Below are positions 1-7,434 of a stretch of DNA of 33,350 nucleotides, one piece after another. Numbering within the stretch: position 1 is the stretch's first letter; the number at the start of each line of letters is the position of its first letter. The stretch lies in the NCBI GenBank assembly GCA_012270585.1, contig JAAXIB010000035.1, forward strand, positions 1 through 33,350, read 5' to 3'. A model generated the notes under the pieces. It saw only the letters and a list, made by a program, of their open reading frames with translations, was not told where the DNA came from and searched no databases. The translations under genes were made by a program, and so were the position numbers. Source of the DNA: Nitrospirales bacterium (GTDB lineage Bacteria > Nitrospirota > Nitrospiria > Nitrospirales > UBA8639).

Positions 1-527
1 TCCACCTTCACCACCCGCCCATAGGCATCTCGCGTGGTGCGGGTCTTGTGCTGATTGGCATCGATTGCCACCGTGACCCCGACATCATAACAGGCCCGGG
101 TCTGGCTCCCATCCGGGTACGTGATGCGCGTCACCCGACCTAGGGCATCATAGCGAAAGGTGGTCCATTGCGTTGCCGGAGAGGTGGTAGACGCCGACAC
201 CCTCGGGCGCGTGACCAGGGGCTGAGGCGCGGCCGCCAGACTGCGCGTGGTGCTGGGGCGGCTGACGCCAGCGAACGCGGTGCCAGTGGCCGGCCCCAAA
301 TAGGACGCCGGGCGCCCGGGCGGGCTGCCGCCCGGGCCGAAGCCAGTGGTGCGGGACGTGGTCCAGACCCCAGCCGGCTGGGGCACCTCCTGCTGCTCCT
401 GCCAGGGGCCGGCCTGTGGGACAGGCGTGGTCGGCCCCCATTGGGCGTGACTGGCGACAGAAAAAGCCAGCCCGAATATTATTGCAATAGACAAAACCCT
501 CGCCAGGCGGAAACATTGACGCATCAT
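1..527 (-). CDS. Secreted RHS/YD-repeat protein, N-terminal fragment (runs off the left edge)
   Basis: This is the N-terminal ~175 residues of a secreted RHS-type protein; the rest lies outside the window. Reading the minus strand from 527 gives an initial MMRQCFRLAR, a hydrophobic stretch and a probable signal-peptidase site after ASHA. A low-complexity Pro/Gln/Gly/Thr-rich region of ~100 residues follows. Then come RHS/YD repeats: FRYDALGRVTRITYPDGS and, ~40 residues later, TRDAYGRVVKV. YD repeats form the shell of RHS/teneurin-type proteins, which often carry a polymorphic C-terminal toxin, but no toxin end is visible here. The start is uncertain. ATG 527 or 524 has a GAGG just upstream and puts the signal peptide at the very N-terminus. 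An in-frame ATG at 599 has a much better AGGAGGT (607-613) but adds 24 residues before the signal peptide. The frame stays open to the window edge. Confidence 0.72.
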   Translation of the reverse strand, partial: MMRQCFRLARVLSIAIIFGLAFSVASHAQWGPTTPVPQAGPWQEQQEVPQPAGVWTTSRTTGFGPGGSPPGRPASYLGPATGTAFAGVSRPSTTRSLAAAPQPLVTRPRVSASTTSPATQWTTFRYDALGRVTRITYPDGSQTRACYDVGVTVAIDANQHKTRTTRDAYGRVVKV

Positions 528-1823
528 GACCTCAAAAAGAGGTGGGGTGTAAGCTGACCACGCAGGACAGTCCCCCCAAGGGACACATGCCGACCACATA
601 GAACGCACCTCCTGACAAAATAGTGGATCTACGATGAGACAGGGCATTAAAAAATCGCTGAAACTGCCTCCTCTTCTTGGTCGAATGAGCTTTCTTGTCG
701 GGCCTCGCCCCAGCGTGTGCCCCCCATGAATTCAGCCCCATTGGGGCACTAATCTATGCAATCCTCCCAGTGTTTGTCAAGAATGAAGCAAGCCTGGGGG
801 GCAAAGGCTCCCTGAAGGCGGAAGCCCCCCTTCCTTCGCTCAGTATGACAAATGACTGGATTCCCCTCGGGACATAGCTAAACACTAGGGGAACCACCGA
901 AGAGAAGGGCAGGAGTGTCAACGAATTCGAGAACCTTTACAATCTTCGCGGAGGCATTCGGAGTTTTCGCAAACCAAAGACCGGTTATCTCAGAGCAGGA
1001 CGATTCCGAAATCTTTCTCTGAAAGTAACGTTTTAACTGGCAAAGAATTTAACTGGTCTGGCAGGAAATTCAAAATAGATTGATTTTTCGTCAGAGCTTT
1101 TTTGACGAACTTTAACGGTATGGCTCTCGGATAGTTTCTGCTAACTTGGGGGCAAGAACCAAGGAGAAATTTTTGTTCATCTTGAAATGTAAATAACCCA
1201 TAATCACAAAAAACCACAAACCCTGATACAGACGCTTTGCAAACTTGTTAAAGCAACTATTGTTGTCGAAAGCGGATTGCACGGAATCTACAGCAAGCAA
1301 TGGAATTTCACGGTCATTGACGCACGAAACTCTCCTCTTTCCCCCAACAGCCTACGAGTACTGCAGGCACATACGAAACTCGGCCAAACGGCACCCTGAC
1401 TGAACTCACGGTCGTGGCTTCTCCCTGCCCGGGGGTCTATTTATTGTATGACGCGCCAACATCTGTTGCCAGGGGAGACACATCTTTTCGACGGAAGAGA
1501 CAGGCCCCACTGCGATGGACAGGTGTTGGTCCTGTATGATTGCTCGCCTTGTTTGACGAATTTGTTTCAAAATCCGTCGAGCCTTATGCCCACCAAAGTT
1601 GACATCCCTCAAGCCTCGCGGCGTTTCAAGGAAGAAGTGGAATGTCAGAAGTTTCCCACCGATCAGGAAAGCTATCAGTAAACAGTTTTGGGGTGGGTCT
1701 AAGCGGCCGTCCTGAGCCTCGCCGAAGATGGTGGTCCCATACAGGGAGCTTGACACCCTCCTTTTGATTCAATAAATCTAATAGGACTAATAGGAATTAC
1801 AATGAAGCTTAATATCATTTTAG
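528..1823. other. Long intergenic region without a convincing gene
   Basis: About 1.3 kb with no ORF that looks coding. Short ORFs on both strands lack ribosome-binding sites, recognisable domains and normal protein composition. The stretch 950-1300 is noticeably AT-rich compared with its surroundings. A G-rich/C-rich inverted repeat (GGGGGGC near 797, GCCCCCC near 823) could form a hairpin. Near 842-868 a short TGACAAATGACTGGATTCCC stretch resembles the ends of the dispersed repeat seen at 13832-13912. Around 1708-1728 the text CGTCCTGAGCCTCGCCGAAG looks like a fragment of an intergenic repeat. This region must contain the promoter of the RHS gene, but I could not place it. Confidence 0.5.
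1750..1778 (+). promoter_or_regulatory. Possible sigma70-type promoter upstream of the zinc-ribbon ORF and secretion locus
   Basis: A perfect TTGACA (1750-1755) is followed after 17 bases by TAAATC (1773-1778), a poor match to TATAAT, in an AT-rich setting. It is the only promoter-like signal I noticed ahead of the secretin gene at 2166. Weak evidence. Confidence 0.22.
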
Positions 1824-2102
1824 TTGTGCGGCCAACTTTTTGGAGGCCGTAAGTGCACTTTTTGTGGCTCCTTTCAGGTGTTGCACACCCGTTGCGGGTA
1901 TGTGAAATGTTCGCGGTGTGGCAAAAGCAACAGCCTCCAGCGGTTGCGCCTAGAAATCCAGATCCTGCAAGGCCTCTCTCAATGGCAACCGGCCTATCGG
2001 TTGAGTCAGGACTTGGGACTGGACATGCAAGCCGTCACCCGTGTCTATCACCGCGGACGCGAAGCTTTGTACCATGTGACGGAATTGGAAGCGGCAAACT
2101 GA
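1824..2102 (+). CDS. Small zinc-ribbon plus helix-turn-helix-like protein, possible transposase N-terminal remnant
   Basis: A 92-residue ORF with a clear zinc ribbon: CTFC at about residues 11-14, then CGYVKCSRC, giving paired CxxC knuckles. It is followed by a ~50-residue helical region (QWQPAYRLSQDLGLDMQAV) that reads like a helix-turn-helix. Zinc ribbon followed by HTH is the layout of the N-termini of IS1595-type transposases, and no catalytic DDE part follows, so a remnant of an insertion sequence is the likeliest explanation. A small standalone DNA-binding regulator of the secretion locus 63 bases downstream is the alternative. The start is poor: the frame opens at a TTG directly after a stop codon, with no Shine-Dalgarno sequence, which fits a truncated gene. 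I do not recognise a specific family. Confidence 0.4.
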   Translation: MCGQLFGGRKCTFCGSFQVLHTRCGYVKCSRCGKSNSLQRLRLEIQILQGLSQWQPAYRLSQDLGLDMQAVTRVYHRGREALYHVTELEAAN

Positions 2103-2165
2103 AAAGGGCGATTGAAATAGACTTGCCGGTGTCCATTAGCACAAGATGAACGACCGTACCAGCCA

Positions 2166-4505
2166 ATGAAGACACGATTGTTTCAATTGCATGGAGTGTG
2201 CCTCCTACTCTGTACCGTCATGGTCTCGTGCAGTTCGGCCACCTCTCACCTCCGATTGGGAGAGGAGATGATCCAACAAGGGAACTGGGACGGGGCCGTG
2301 GCCGCTTATCGCGAGGCCTTGCGCGAAGATCCGTTTAACGACGATATCATAAACGTTTATTCTGAGGCCAAAGTCAAGGCCGCTCAAGCCCATTATGAAA
2401 AGGGGCGGGAATTCCTCAAAACCAAACGGCTTCCAGAAGCCATGCAAGAATTTGAAATCGCCTTGGGTCTCGATCCGACCAAGCCCGAGCACCATGCTGC
2501 GCTTGGTGACGTCGTTCGCCTCAAAGATGCACGACATGCCTTGAAAGATGCCCACAAACTTCTGAACCTTGGCCGTCTCGATGAAGCCATGACCGCCTAT
2601 GAACGAGCCATCGAACTCGATCCCAACCTCACGGAAGCCCTGGAAGGGATCACGGCCGTTGCGCAGCAGCAACAAGCACAGCACGCACTGGGAGGGACCG
2701 CCGAGCCGGTTACCCTTCGGTTTCAAAACGCCAACCTCAAACAGGTTTTCGAAATTCTCGCGCGGACGGCACACCTCAATATTCTTTTCGAAAAAGACAT
2801 GAGCGACCGCCCCGTGACTATTTTCACTCAAGAGACCTCATTCGATGAAGCCCTTAAGTTAATCCTGGCCACGAACCAACTGTTTGCCCGTCCCGTGGCA
2901 CCGGATACGTTACTCATCATCCCGGACACCAAACAAAAACGAGAACAATACCAGGACCTGCAAATCCGAACCTTCTATCTCTCCCATGCCAAGGCAGAAG
3001 ACATGGCCAAGCTATTACGCACCATCCTGGAAACCAAGCGGGCCTACGTAAACGAACCCCTCAACGCGGTGGTCCTGCGGGATCTGCCGGAAAAGCTTCA
3101 GTTAGCCGAACAGATCATCTTCGCCAATGATCAACGGGACTCGGAAGTGGTCTTTGATATCGAAGTGCTGGAGGTGAACCGCACCAAGTCCCGACGCTTG
3201 GGCGCACAATTTGCCAAACAAGCCGGGGCTGGAATTTTTCCCGAAACCGACAACCTGAGCTTCAGCACGAACAGACACGCCTTCACCTTTCAACAATTAA
3301 CAAGCCTTGGGAAAGATTCCTTGCTCTTTACCTTTCCTTCAAGCGTGTTATTGGAATTTTTTAAATCTGAATCCGATGCCAAGATCCTGGCATCTCCGCA
3401 GCTTCGTGTGCTCAACAAGCAAAAAGCCTCGATCAACATTGGCGATAAACAACCAATCCTGCTGTCGACGACCAACGTGAATCCGGGCGTCGGGACGGGC
3501 ACCGTCCCCACAACCTCTACGGCCACGTCGGTTGAATTTAGGGACACGGGAGTCAAGGTAAACGTGGAACCTTCCATTCACCTCACGGGTCAGGTGACCA
3601 TCAAACTCAAGGTTGAAGTCACCCGCTTAGGAGATCAGGTTACCCTTCAAGACAATCCATCGATTACTCAATTTCGGTTCGGCACTCGAACCGCTGAAAC
3701 CACACTCAATCTTCGGGACGGCGAAACCGTGATTCTGGCCGGATTGATTCAAGAAGAAGATCGAAGAACGCAGGATACGATTCCCGGCCTTGACGAGATT
3801 CCCATTGTGGAAGACCTCTTTTTCAAGACCAAGGAAAAGATTCAGACAGAAGTAATGATTGCCATTACACCAAAAATCATTCGATACGTGACACCGCCGA
3901 ACGTGGCGAAACAAACCTTATGGTCGGGCACGGGCACGCACTATGCCACCACACCACTCTTTTCCACACAAGAACAAATTCCGACGCTTGACGTTTCCAT
4001 GGAAAAGCTAGGCCAACTCGAATCGGCTGCTGCCGGGACGCCTCAGGACATGACCCCACAACGAGCCACATCAGCCGGCCCAAACCAAACACGTTCGACC
4101 GCCGGCATCGCCGTCACACCCGATGAAATGATCACCGGACCAGGTCAGTCGATCCAAGTACGCCTTGTTGCGAATTCCTTCCCTGACGTTCGCAATGCCC
4201 AGATAACCGTGACGTATCATCCCGAGCAACTGACATTCGTGAAGGCTCAACCTGGGGATTTTTTCCCGGATCGAGCAGACCGTTCATCTCTTGCGGTTTC
4301 CGTTTCACCGGCTGCCGGAACGATTGTCCTTAAAATTGGTCGAGATAATGTGATGGCCAAGGGGACGGGCGTGCTCGCCGTCCTGACGTTTACCGCGAAA
4401 GGCCAAGGGCAAGCTCCCTTGGTCGTCAAACAATCCACGGTGATCGACGCCTCCGGGCAGACGGTCTCCGTCACGGCCCGACACGGCCTGATCCATATTT
4501 TATAA
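2166..4505 (+). CDS. TPR-secretin-cohesin lipoprotein (GspD/PilQ/MshL family outer-membrane channel)
   Basis: This is the outer-membrane secretin through which a type II secretion or type IV pilus-like machine exports its substrate or fibre. Signal peptide with a lipobox-like end and Cys22 suggests lipidation. Three TPR-like repeats follow (about 28-61, 73-110, 125-158), each with the typical ..A...Y..AL..DP pattern. The small N0/STN-type domain is at about 180-254 (VTLRFQNANLKQVFEIL) and an N1-type domain at about 264-323. The secretin core is at about 325-575, with DIEVLEVNRTKSRRLG, the VEFRDTGVKV strand and the family signature GETVILAGLI near 519-528. After a ~70-residue linker, residues ~645-779 (ITGPGQSIQVRLVANSF, then ITVTYHPEQLTFV) look like a cohesin-type beta-sandwich. 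The 779-residue length fits a secretin plus these additions. It is the first gene of the locus, and the next gene begins one base after the stop. Confidence 0.9.
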   Translation: MKTRLFQLHGVCLLLCTVMVSCSSATSHLRLGEEMIQQGNWDGAVAAYREALREDPFNDDIINVYSEAKVKAAQAHYEKGREFLKTKRLPEAMQEFEIALGLDPTKPEHHAALGDVVRLKDARHALKDAHKLLNLGRLDEAMTAYERAIELDPNLTEALEGITAVAQQQQAQHALGGTAEPVTLRFQNANLKQVFEILARTAHLNILFEKDMSDRPVTIFTQETSFDEALKLILATNQLFARPVAPDTLLIIPDTKQKREQYQDLQIRTFYLSHAKAEDMAKLLRTILETKRAYVNEPLNAVVLRDLPEKLQLAEQIIFANDQRDSEVVFDIEVLEVNRTKSRRLGAQFAKQAGAGIFPETDNLSFSTNRHAFTFQQLTSLGKDSLLFTFPSSVLLEFFKSESDAKILASPQLRVLNKQKASINIGDKQPILLSTTNVNPGVGTGTVPTTSTATSVEFRDTGVKVNVEPSIHLTGQVTIKLKVEVTRLGDQVTLQDNPSITQFRFGTRTAETTLNLRDGETVILAGLIQEEDRRTQDTIPGLDEIPIVEDLFFKTKEKIQTEVMIAITPKIIRYVTPPNVAKQTLWSGTGTHYATTPLFSTQEQIPTLDVSMEKLGQLESAAAGTPQDMTPQRATSAGPNQTRSTAGIAVTPDEMITGPGQSIQVRLVANSFPDVRNAQITVTYHPEQLTFVKAQPGDFFPDRADRSSLAVSVSPAAGTIVLKIGRDNVMAKGTGVLAVLTFTAKGQGQAPLVVKQSTVIDASGQTVSVTARHGLIHIL

Positions 4506-4506
4506 G

Positions 4507-5019
4507 ATGAACAACAAGCATGGCGTGACGTTAATCGAACTCCTGATCACACTGGTGATTATTTTTATTCTTGCGTCGATCGCATTGCCCTTAACCAAGG
4601 TGAATGCCAAGCGCGTCAAAGAATTGGAATTGCGACAGGCCCTGCGAACCATGCGAACGGCAATCGACAATTTCCGAAACGATTGGGCCCGTGACCAGAA
4701 TATCCTGTTGGGGCGACTCTGCGTGAAAAATCAGACTTCGTGTAAAGAATCCACGGGGATCACCGGCTACCCCAAAACCCTCGAAACCTTGTTGGCCATT
4801 GAATTAAGCGGAGCGGAAGCCACCATTGAAGAAGTCAACCCGATTCGCAGGTATCTTCGTCATATTCCTCTCGACCCCGTCACCAATTCAACCGATTGGG
4901 GATTGCGGTGTTATCAGGATGATCCGGATACGGAACGTTGGTGCGGTGAGGACGTCTTCGACGTCTACACGACAAGTAAAAAAACGGCGATTGATGGAAC
5001 CTCGTATCGTGATTGGTGA
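4507..5019 (+). CDS. GspG-like major pseudopilin 1
   Basis: Type II secretion/type IV pilus pseudopilin, expected to be cleaved and N-methylated by a prepilin peptidase and assembled into a periplasmic or surface fibre. A short positively charged leader MNNKHG is followed by VTLIELLITLVIIFILASI. The Gly at -1, Glu at +5 and ~20 hydrophobic residues are the class III prepilin signature; the +1 residue is Val rather than the common Phe or Met. The C-terminal part (HIPLDPVTNSTDWGLRCY, then FDVYTTSKKTAIDGTSYRDW) matches the GspG pattern of a P-x-DPW-type loop and a terminal DG..Y.dW. Two Cys pairs (CVKNQTSC and CYQ..RWC) could form disulphides. It starts one base after the secretin stop. No prepilin peptidase gene is in the window. 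Confidence 0.9.
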   Translation: MNNKHGVTLIELLITLVIIFILASIALPLTKVNAKRVKELELRQALRTMRTAIDNFRNDWARDQNILLGRLCVKNQTSCKESTGITGYPKTLETLLAIELSGAEATIEEVNPIRRYLRHIPLDPVTNSTDWGLRCYQDDPDTERWCGEDVFDVYTTSKKTAIDGTSYRDW

Positions 5020-5029
5020 TGAAGATTAT

Positions 5030-5410
5030 ATGCCGGAATGCCCCAAGGGTTATTCTCTCATCGAGTTAATGATTGTGGTGGCCATTATCGGCATTTTGGT
5101 GGCCCTTGCGGTTCCTTCCTTTCAACAATCGGCTGTGAAAGCGCGAGAGGCGGCATTGAAACAGAATTTACAAACGATACGAACCGTACTCGATCAGCAC
5201 TATGCGGACAAGGGGTTCTACCCTCCATCGCTTGAGATCTTAGTCGAAGTAGGATATCTTCGACAGGTCCCCAGGGACCCTTTCACTGAAACGGCCGATG
5301 CCTGGGTCATAGAATTTGAGGAGAATCCCGACGCGCAAAGCGGTATTTTTGACGTTCACAGTGGCAGCGACGCTCTGAGCACGAACGGCACTCCATACAA
5401 TGAGTGGTAA
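5030..5410 (+). CDS. GspG-like pseudopilin 2
   Basis: A second, shorter GspG-type pseudopilin of 126 residues. I chose ATG 5030 because it gives the compact leader MPECPKG directly before YSLIELMIVVAIIGILVAL, with Gly at -1 and Glu at +5. The same frame extends upstream over the previous gene, but that would give a very long leader. The body carries the GspG landmarks PRDPFTETADAWVIEF and a terminal SGSDALSTNGTPYNEW, close in pattern to the end of pseudopilin 1. The start lies 10 bases after the stop of pseudopilin 1, so the two are surely co-transcribed. Tandem GspG paralogues could be a major and a modified subunit of one fibre; that is inference. Confidence 0.88.
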   Translation: MPECPKGYSLIELMIVVAIIGILVALAVPSFQQSAVKAREAALKQNLQTIRTVLDQHYADKGFYPPSLEILVEVGYLRQVPRDPFTETADAWVIEFEENPDAQSGIFDVHSGSDALSTNGTPYNEW

Positions 5411-6203
5411 CAGCTTTTGCCATACGGAGGTGAGCCTGGCTTTTCGATCATGCGTCTTCGGCACGGCATTGCTTCTGCTCGGGTGTTTTCAGCAACCCAA
5501 GGAGGTTGTTTCCCCTAGCCTTCCCTCTACACCGCCGAGCCGGACGACCCTCATGACGGAAGCACTCGCAGAAGCCGAGGACCTCAGAACCGCCATGGCT
5601 GCAGAACGCATCAAAGCGGCCAAACAGACCGCGACGCTTCGTACGGCCCACAATCAGGTTTCCGCCCTACGAAATCGTGAAATCGAACACGTGGCAACTA
5701 TCGCAAATCTCGAAAAAGCATTGTCAATGGTCAAGACGGAACGCGACGAACTTCAAAAGGAAGTCGCCGAACTCCGCGTCCAAGCGGAAAACGTCCCGCA
5801 ACTCCTGAAAATGGTCGCCCACGTTCGTATCCTGGAAACCTCCCTGAAAGGGATGGTGTCATCCATTGACGCCCTCTCAAATGAGACGGCTCAACTCAAG
5901 AAACAAATTAAACAACAACGGGCCACGGCGGTGAATACTCAAAGATCCATACCATCCGGCCAAGCGGAGCATGGGCTTCACACCGAGGATAGAGACTTCA
6001 TCGTGGTCAAACGGGGAGATTCCCTGTGGCGACTGGCCCATCGCTACGGCACAACGGTAGCCGAACTCAAAACCCTAAATGACCTTGATCGTGACTTGAT
6101 CCTCGTCGGACAATTACTCAGAATTTCCTCTCCTGCGCAATCCCTTGACGAACCAGATCCCGTTGAGTCCTTGAAAACAAAAAACCAACCTCACGACGAA
6201 TAA
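5400..6203 (+). CDS. Coiled-coil LysM lipoprotein of the secretion locus
   Basis: A predicted lipoprotein with a hydrophobic leader ending ALLLLGC (Cys29 as the lipid site). Residues ~50-175 are a long charged heptad-like coiled coil (ALAEAEDLRTAMAAER, then LEKALSMVKTERDELQKEV). The C-terminal LysM domain is at about 200-242 (FIVVKRGDSLWRLAHRYG, ending LILVGQLLRI). LysM binds peptidoglycan glycan strands, so this protein probably ties the secretion machine to the cell wall in the periplasm, comparable in role to LysM proteins such as FimV in pilus systems. The ATG at 5400 overlaps the pseudopilin gene by 11 bases. An in-frame GTG at 5430 would give a tidier 18-residue lipoprotein signal, but its GGAGG lies too close, so the start is unsettled. 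Confidence 0.82.
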   Translation: MSGNSFCHTEVSLAFRSCVFGTALLLLGCFQQPKEVVSPSLPSTPPSRTTLMTEALAEAEDLRTAMAAERIKAAKQTATLRTAHNQVSALRNREIEHVATIANLEKALSMVKTERDELQKEVAELRVQAENVPQLLKMVAHVRILETSLKGMVSSIDALSNETAQLKKQIKQQRATAVNTQRSIPSGQAEHGLHTEDRDFIVVKRGDSLWRLAHRYGTTVAELKTLNDLDRDLILVGQLLRISSPAQSLDEPDPVESLKTKNQPHDE

Positions 6204-6215
6204 GGCAAGGTCCCC

Positions 6216-7421
6216 ATGCCGCAGTTTCACTACCGAGCCGCTCGAAGTGACGGAAGTATCGTCGAAGGGAAGACGAATGGTCTGAGTGAGTCAGCGGTTC
6301 GATCGGAACTGGAAACTCAAGGGCTTTTTGTTTTTCAACTTAAAGGCTCCAACATTTGGCGGGATGCGACCGTGGCATGGAAACGTAGAGGCCACATTCC
6401 CCTACGGGACTTTTTGATCTTCAACCAGCAGTTCGTCACGTTGGTGAAGGCAGGATTGCCGATTTTGCGAACATTCGATCTGCTCACCGAACGAGCAGTC
6501 AATCCGACGTTCCGGAAAACCTTGGAAGAGGTACGCGAGGGCATCAGGGGCGGCGCTTCCATCTCCGATGCCATGGGTGCGCAGCCGCACTTTTTTCCGG
6601 AATTATATCGGGCCACGATTCAATCCGGCGAACATACCGGCAATCTCATCGACGTCCTTCAGCGTTATATCGCGTATATCAAACTCTTGATCGCCATCAG
6701 GGAAAAAGTGGGCAAAGCCTTGGCCTATCCTGCTTTTCTGATGGTCCTTGGAATAGGTGTGGTTGCCTTTTTGATGATTTTCGTGATCCCCACGTTTGTT
6801 GACGTGTACGCCCAGAGCAACGCCAGCCTGCCGGGGCCGACGCAAACGCTCCTCGACCTCGTGACCAGTGCGGTGCTTTGGGGGCCATGGGCTATTGGAA
6901 TCTTTCTCCTTTCAGGAATCGGAGGCTGGCTTTGGTCAAAAACGGAACAAGGGCAATACCAGATACATCACGTGCTCCTCACGTTCCCACTCATCGGCGG
7001 CATCGTGTCCAATAATCAAATCATCCGGCTGTCAAGAACCCTGGTCACGATTCTTGCCGGCGGGCTTCCTCTCCTCACCGCGCTTTCAATGACCACCAAT
7101 GCCATGACCAATAAAGTATTTTCCCGAGCGCTGGTTCGTGCGACCTCGCGAGTACGAGAAGGCATGGGCCTTGCCGCTTCTCTCAAAGAAGAACGATTTC
7201 TACCCCGCATGACGGTAGAAATGATTGAGGTCGGGGAATTGACCGGAGCGCTCGAATCCATGCTCGAAGAAGTGGCTGACTTCCATGAAAGTGAAATCGA
7301 CGTCTACCTGAATCAATTGAATTGGCTGGAGCCGATCTTGCTCCTCTTCATGGGCATACTCGTCGGAGGCATCGTGGTGATCATGTATCTGCCGATTTTC
7401 AATATTGCGGGAACACTTTAA
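6216..7421 (+). CDS. GspF/PilC-family inner-membrane platform protein
   Basis: The polytopic inner-membrane platform that couples the assembly ATPase to pseudopilin insertion. The 401-residue length is normal for GspF/PilC/MshG. The N-terminus FHYRAARSDGSIVEGKTNG is the family's opening. Two T2SF domains follow, about residues 65-190 (FNQQFVTLVKAGLPILRTFDLL) and 270-392 (LSRTLVTILAGGLPLLTALS), each ahead of a membrane segment: about 165-195 (YPAFLMVLGIGVVAFLMIFVIP), a second near 215-240, and a C-terminal one (LEPILLLFMGILVGGIVVIMYLPIF). The start ATG at 6216 lies 12 bases after the LysM gene. The stop is 13 bases before the likely ATPase start. Confidence 0.93.
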   Translation: MPQFHYRAARSDGSIVEGKTNGLSESAVRSELETQGLFVFQLKGSNIWRDATVAWKRRGHIPLRDFLIFNQQFVTLVKAGLPILRTFDLLTERAVNPTFRKTLEEVREGIRGGASISDAMGAQPHFFPELYRATIQSGEHTGNLIDVLQRYIAYIKLLIAIREKVGKALAYPAFLMVLGIGVVAFLMIFVIPTFVDVYAQSNASLPGPTQTLLDLVTSAVLWGPWAIGIFLLSGIGGWLWSKTEQGQYQIHHVLLTFPLIGGIVSNNQIIRLSRTLVTILAGGLPLLTALSMTTNAMTNKVFSRALVRATSRVREGMGLAASLKEERFLPRMTVEMIEVGELTGALESMLEEVADFHESEIDVYLNQLNWLEPILLLFMGILVGGIVVIMYLPIFNIAGTL

Positions 7422-7434
7422 CCTCGCACGTCTC

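Noticed and set aside
168-557. Plus-strand 129-residue frame over the RHS N-terminus
   Set aside because: It is antisense to the RHS frame, which has a signal peptide and YD repeats; its Arg/Gly-rich composition is typical of a GC-rich shadow.
1406-1756. Minus-strand 116-residue frame and an overlapping plus-strand 77-residue frame
   Set aside because: Neither has a ribosome-binding site, domain or normal protein composition; the two overlap on opposite strands in a repeat-bearing intergenic region.
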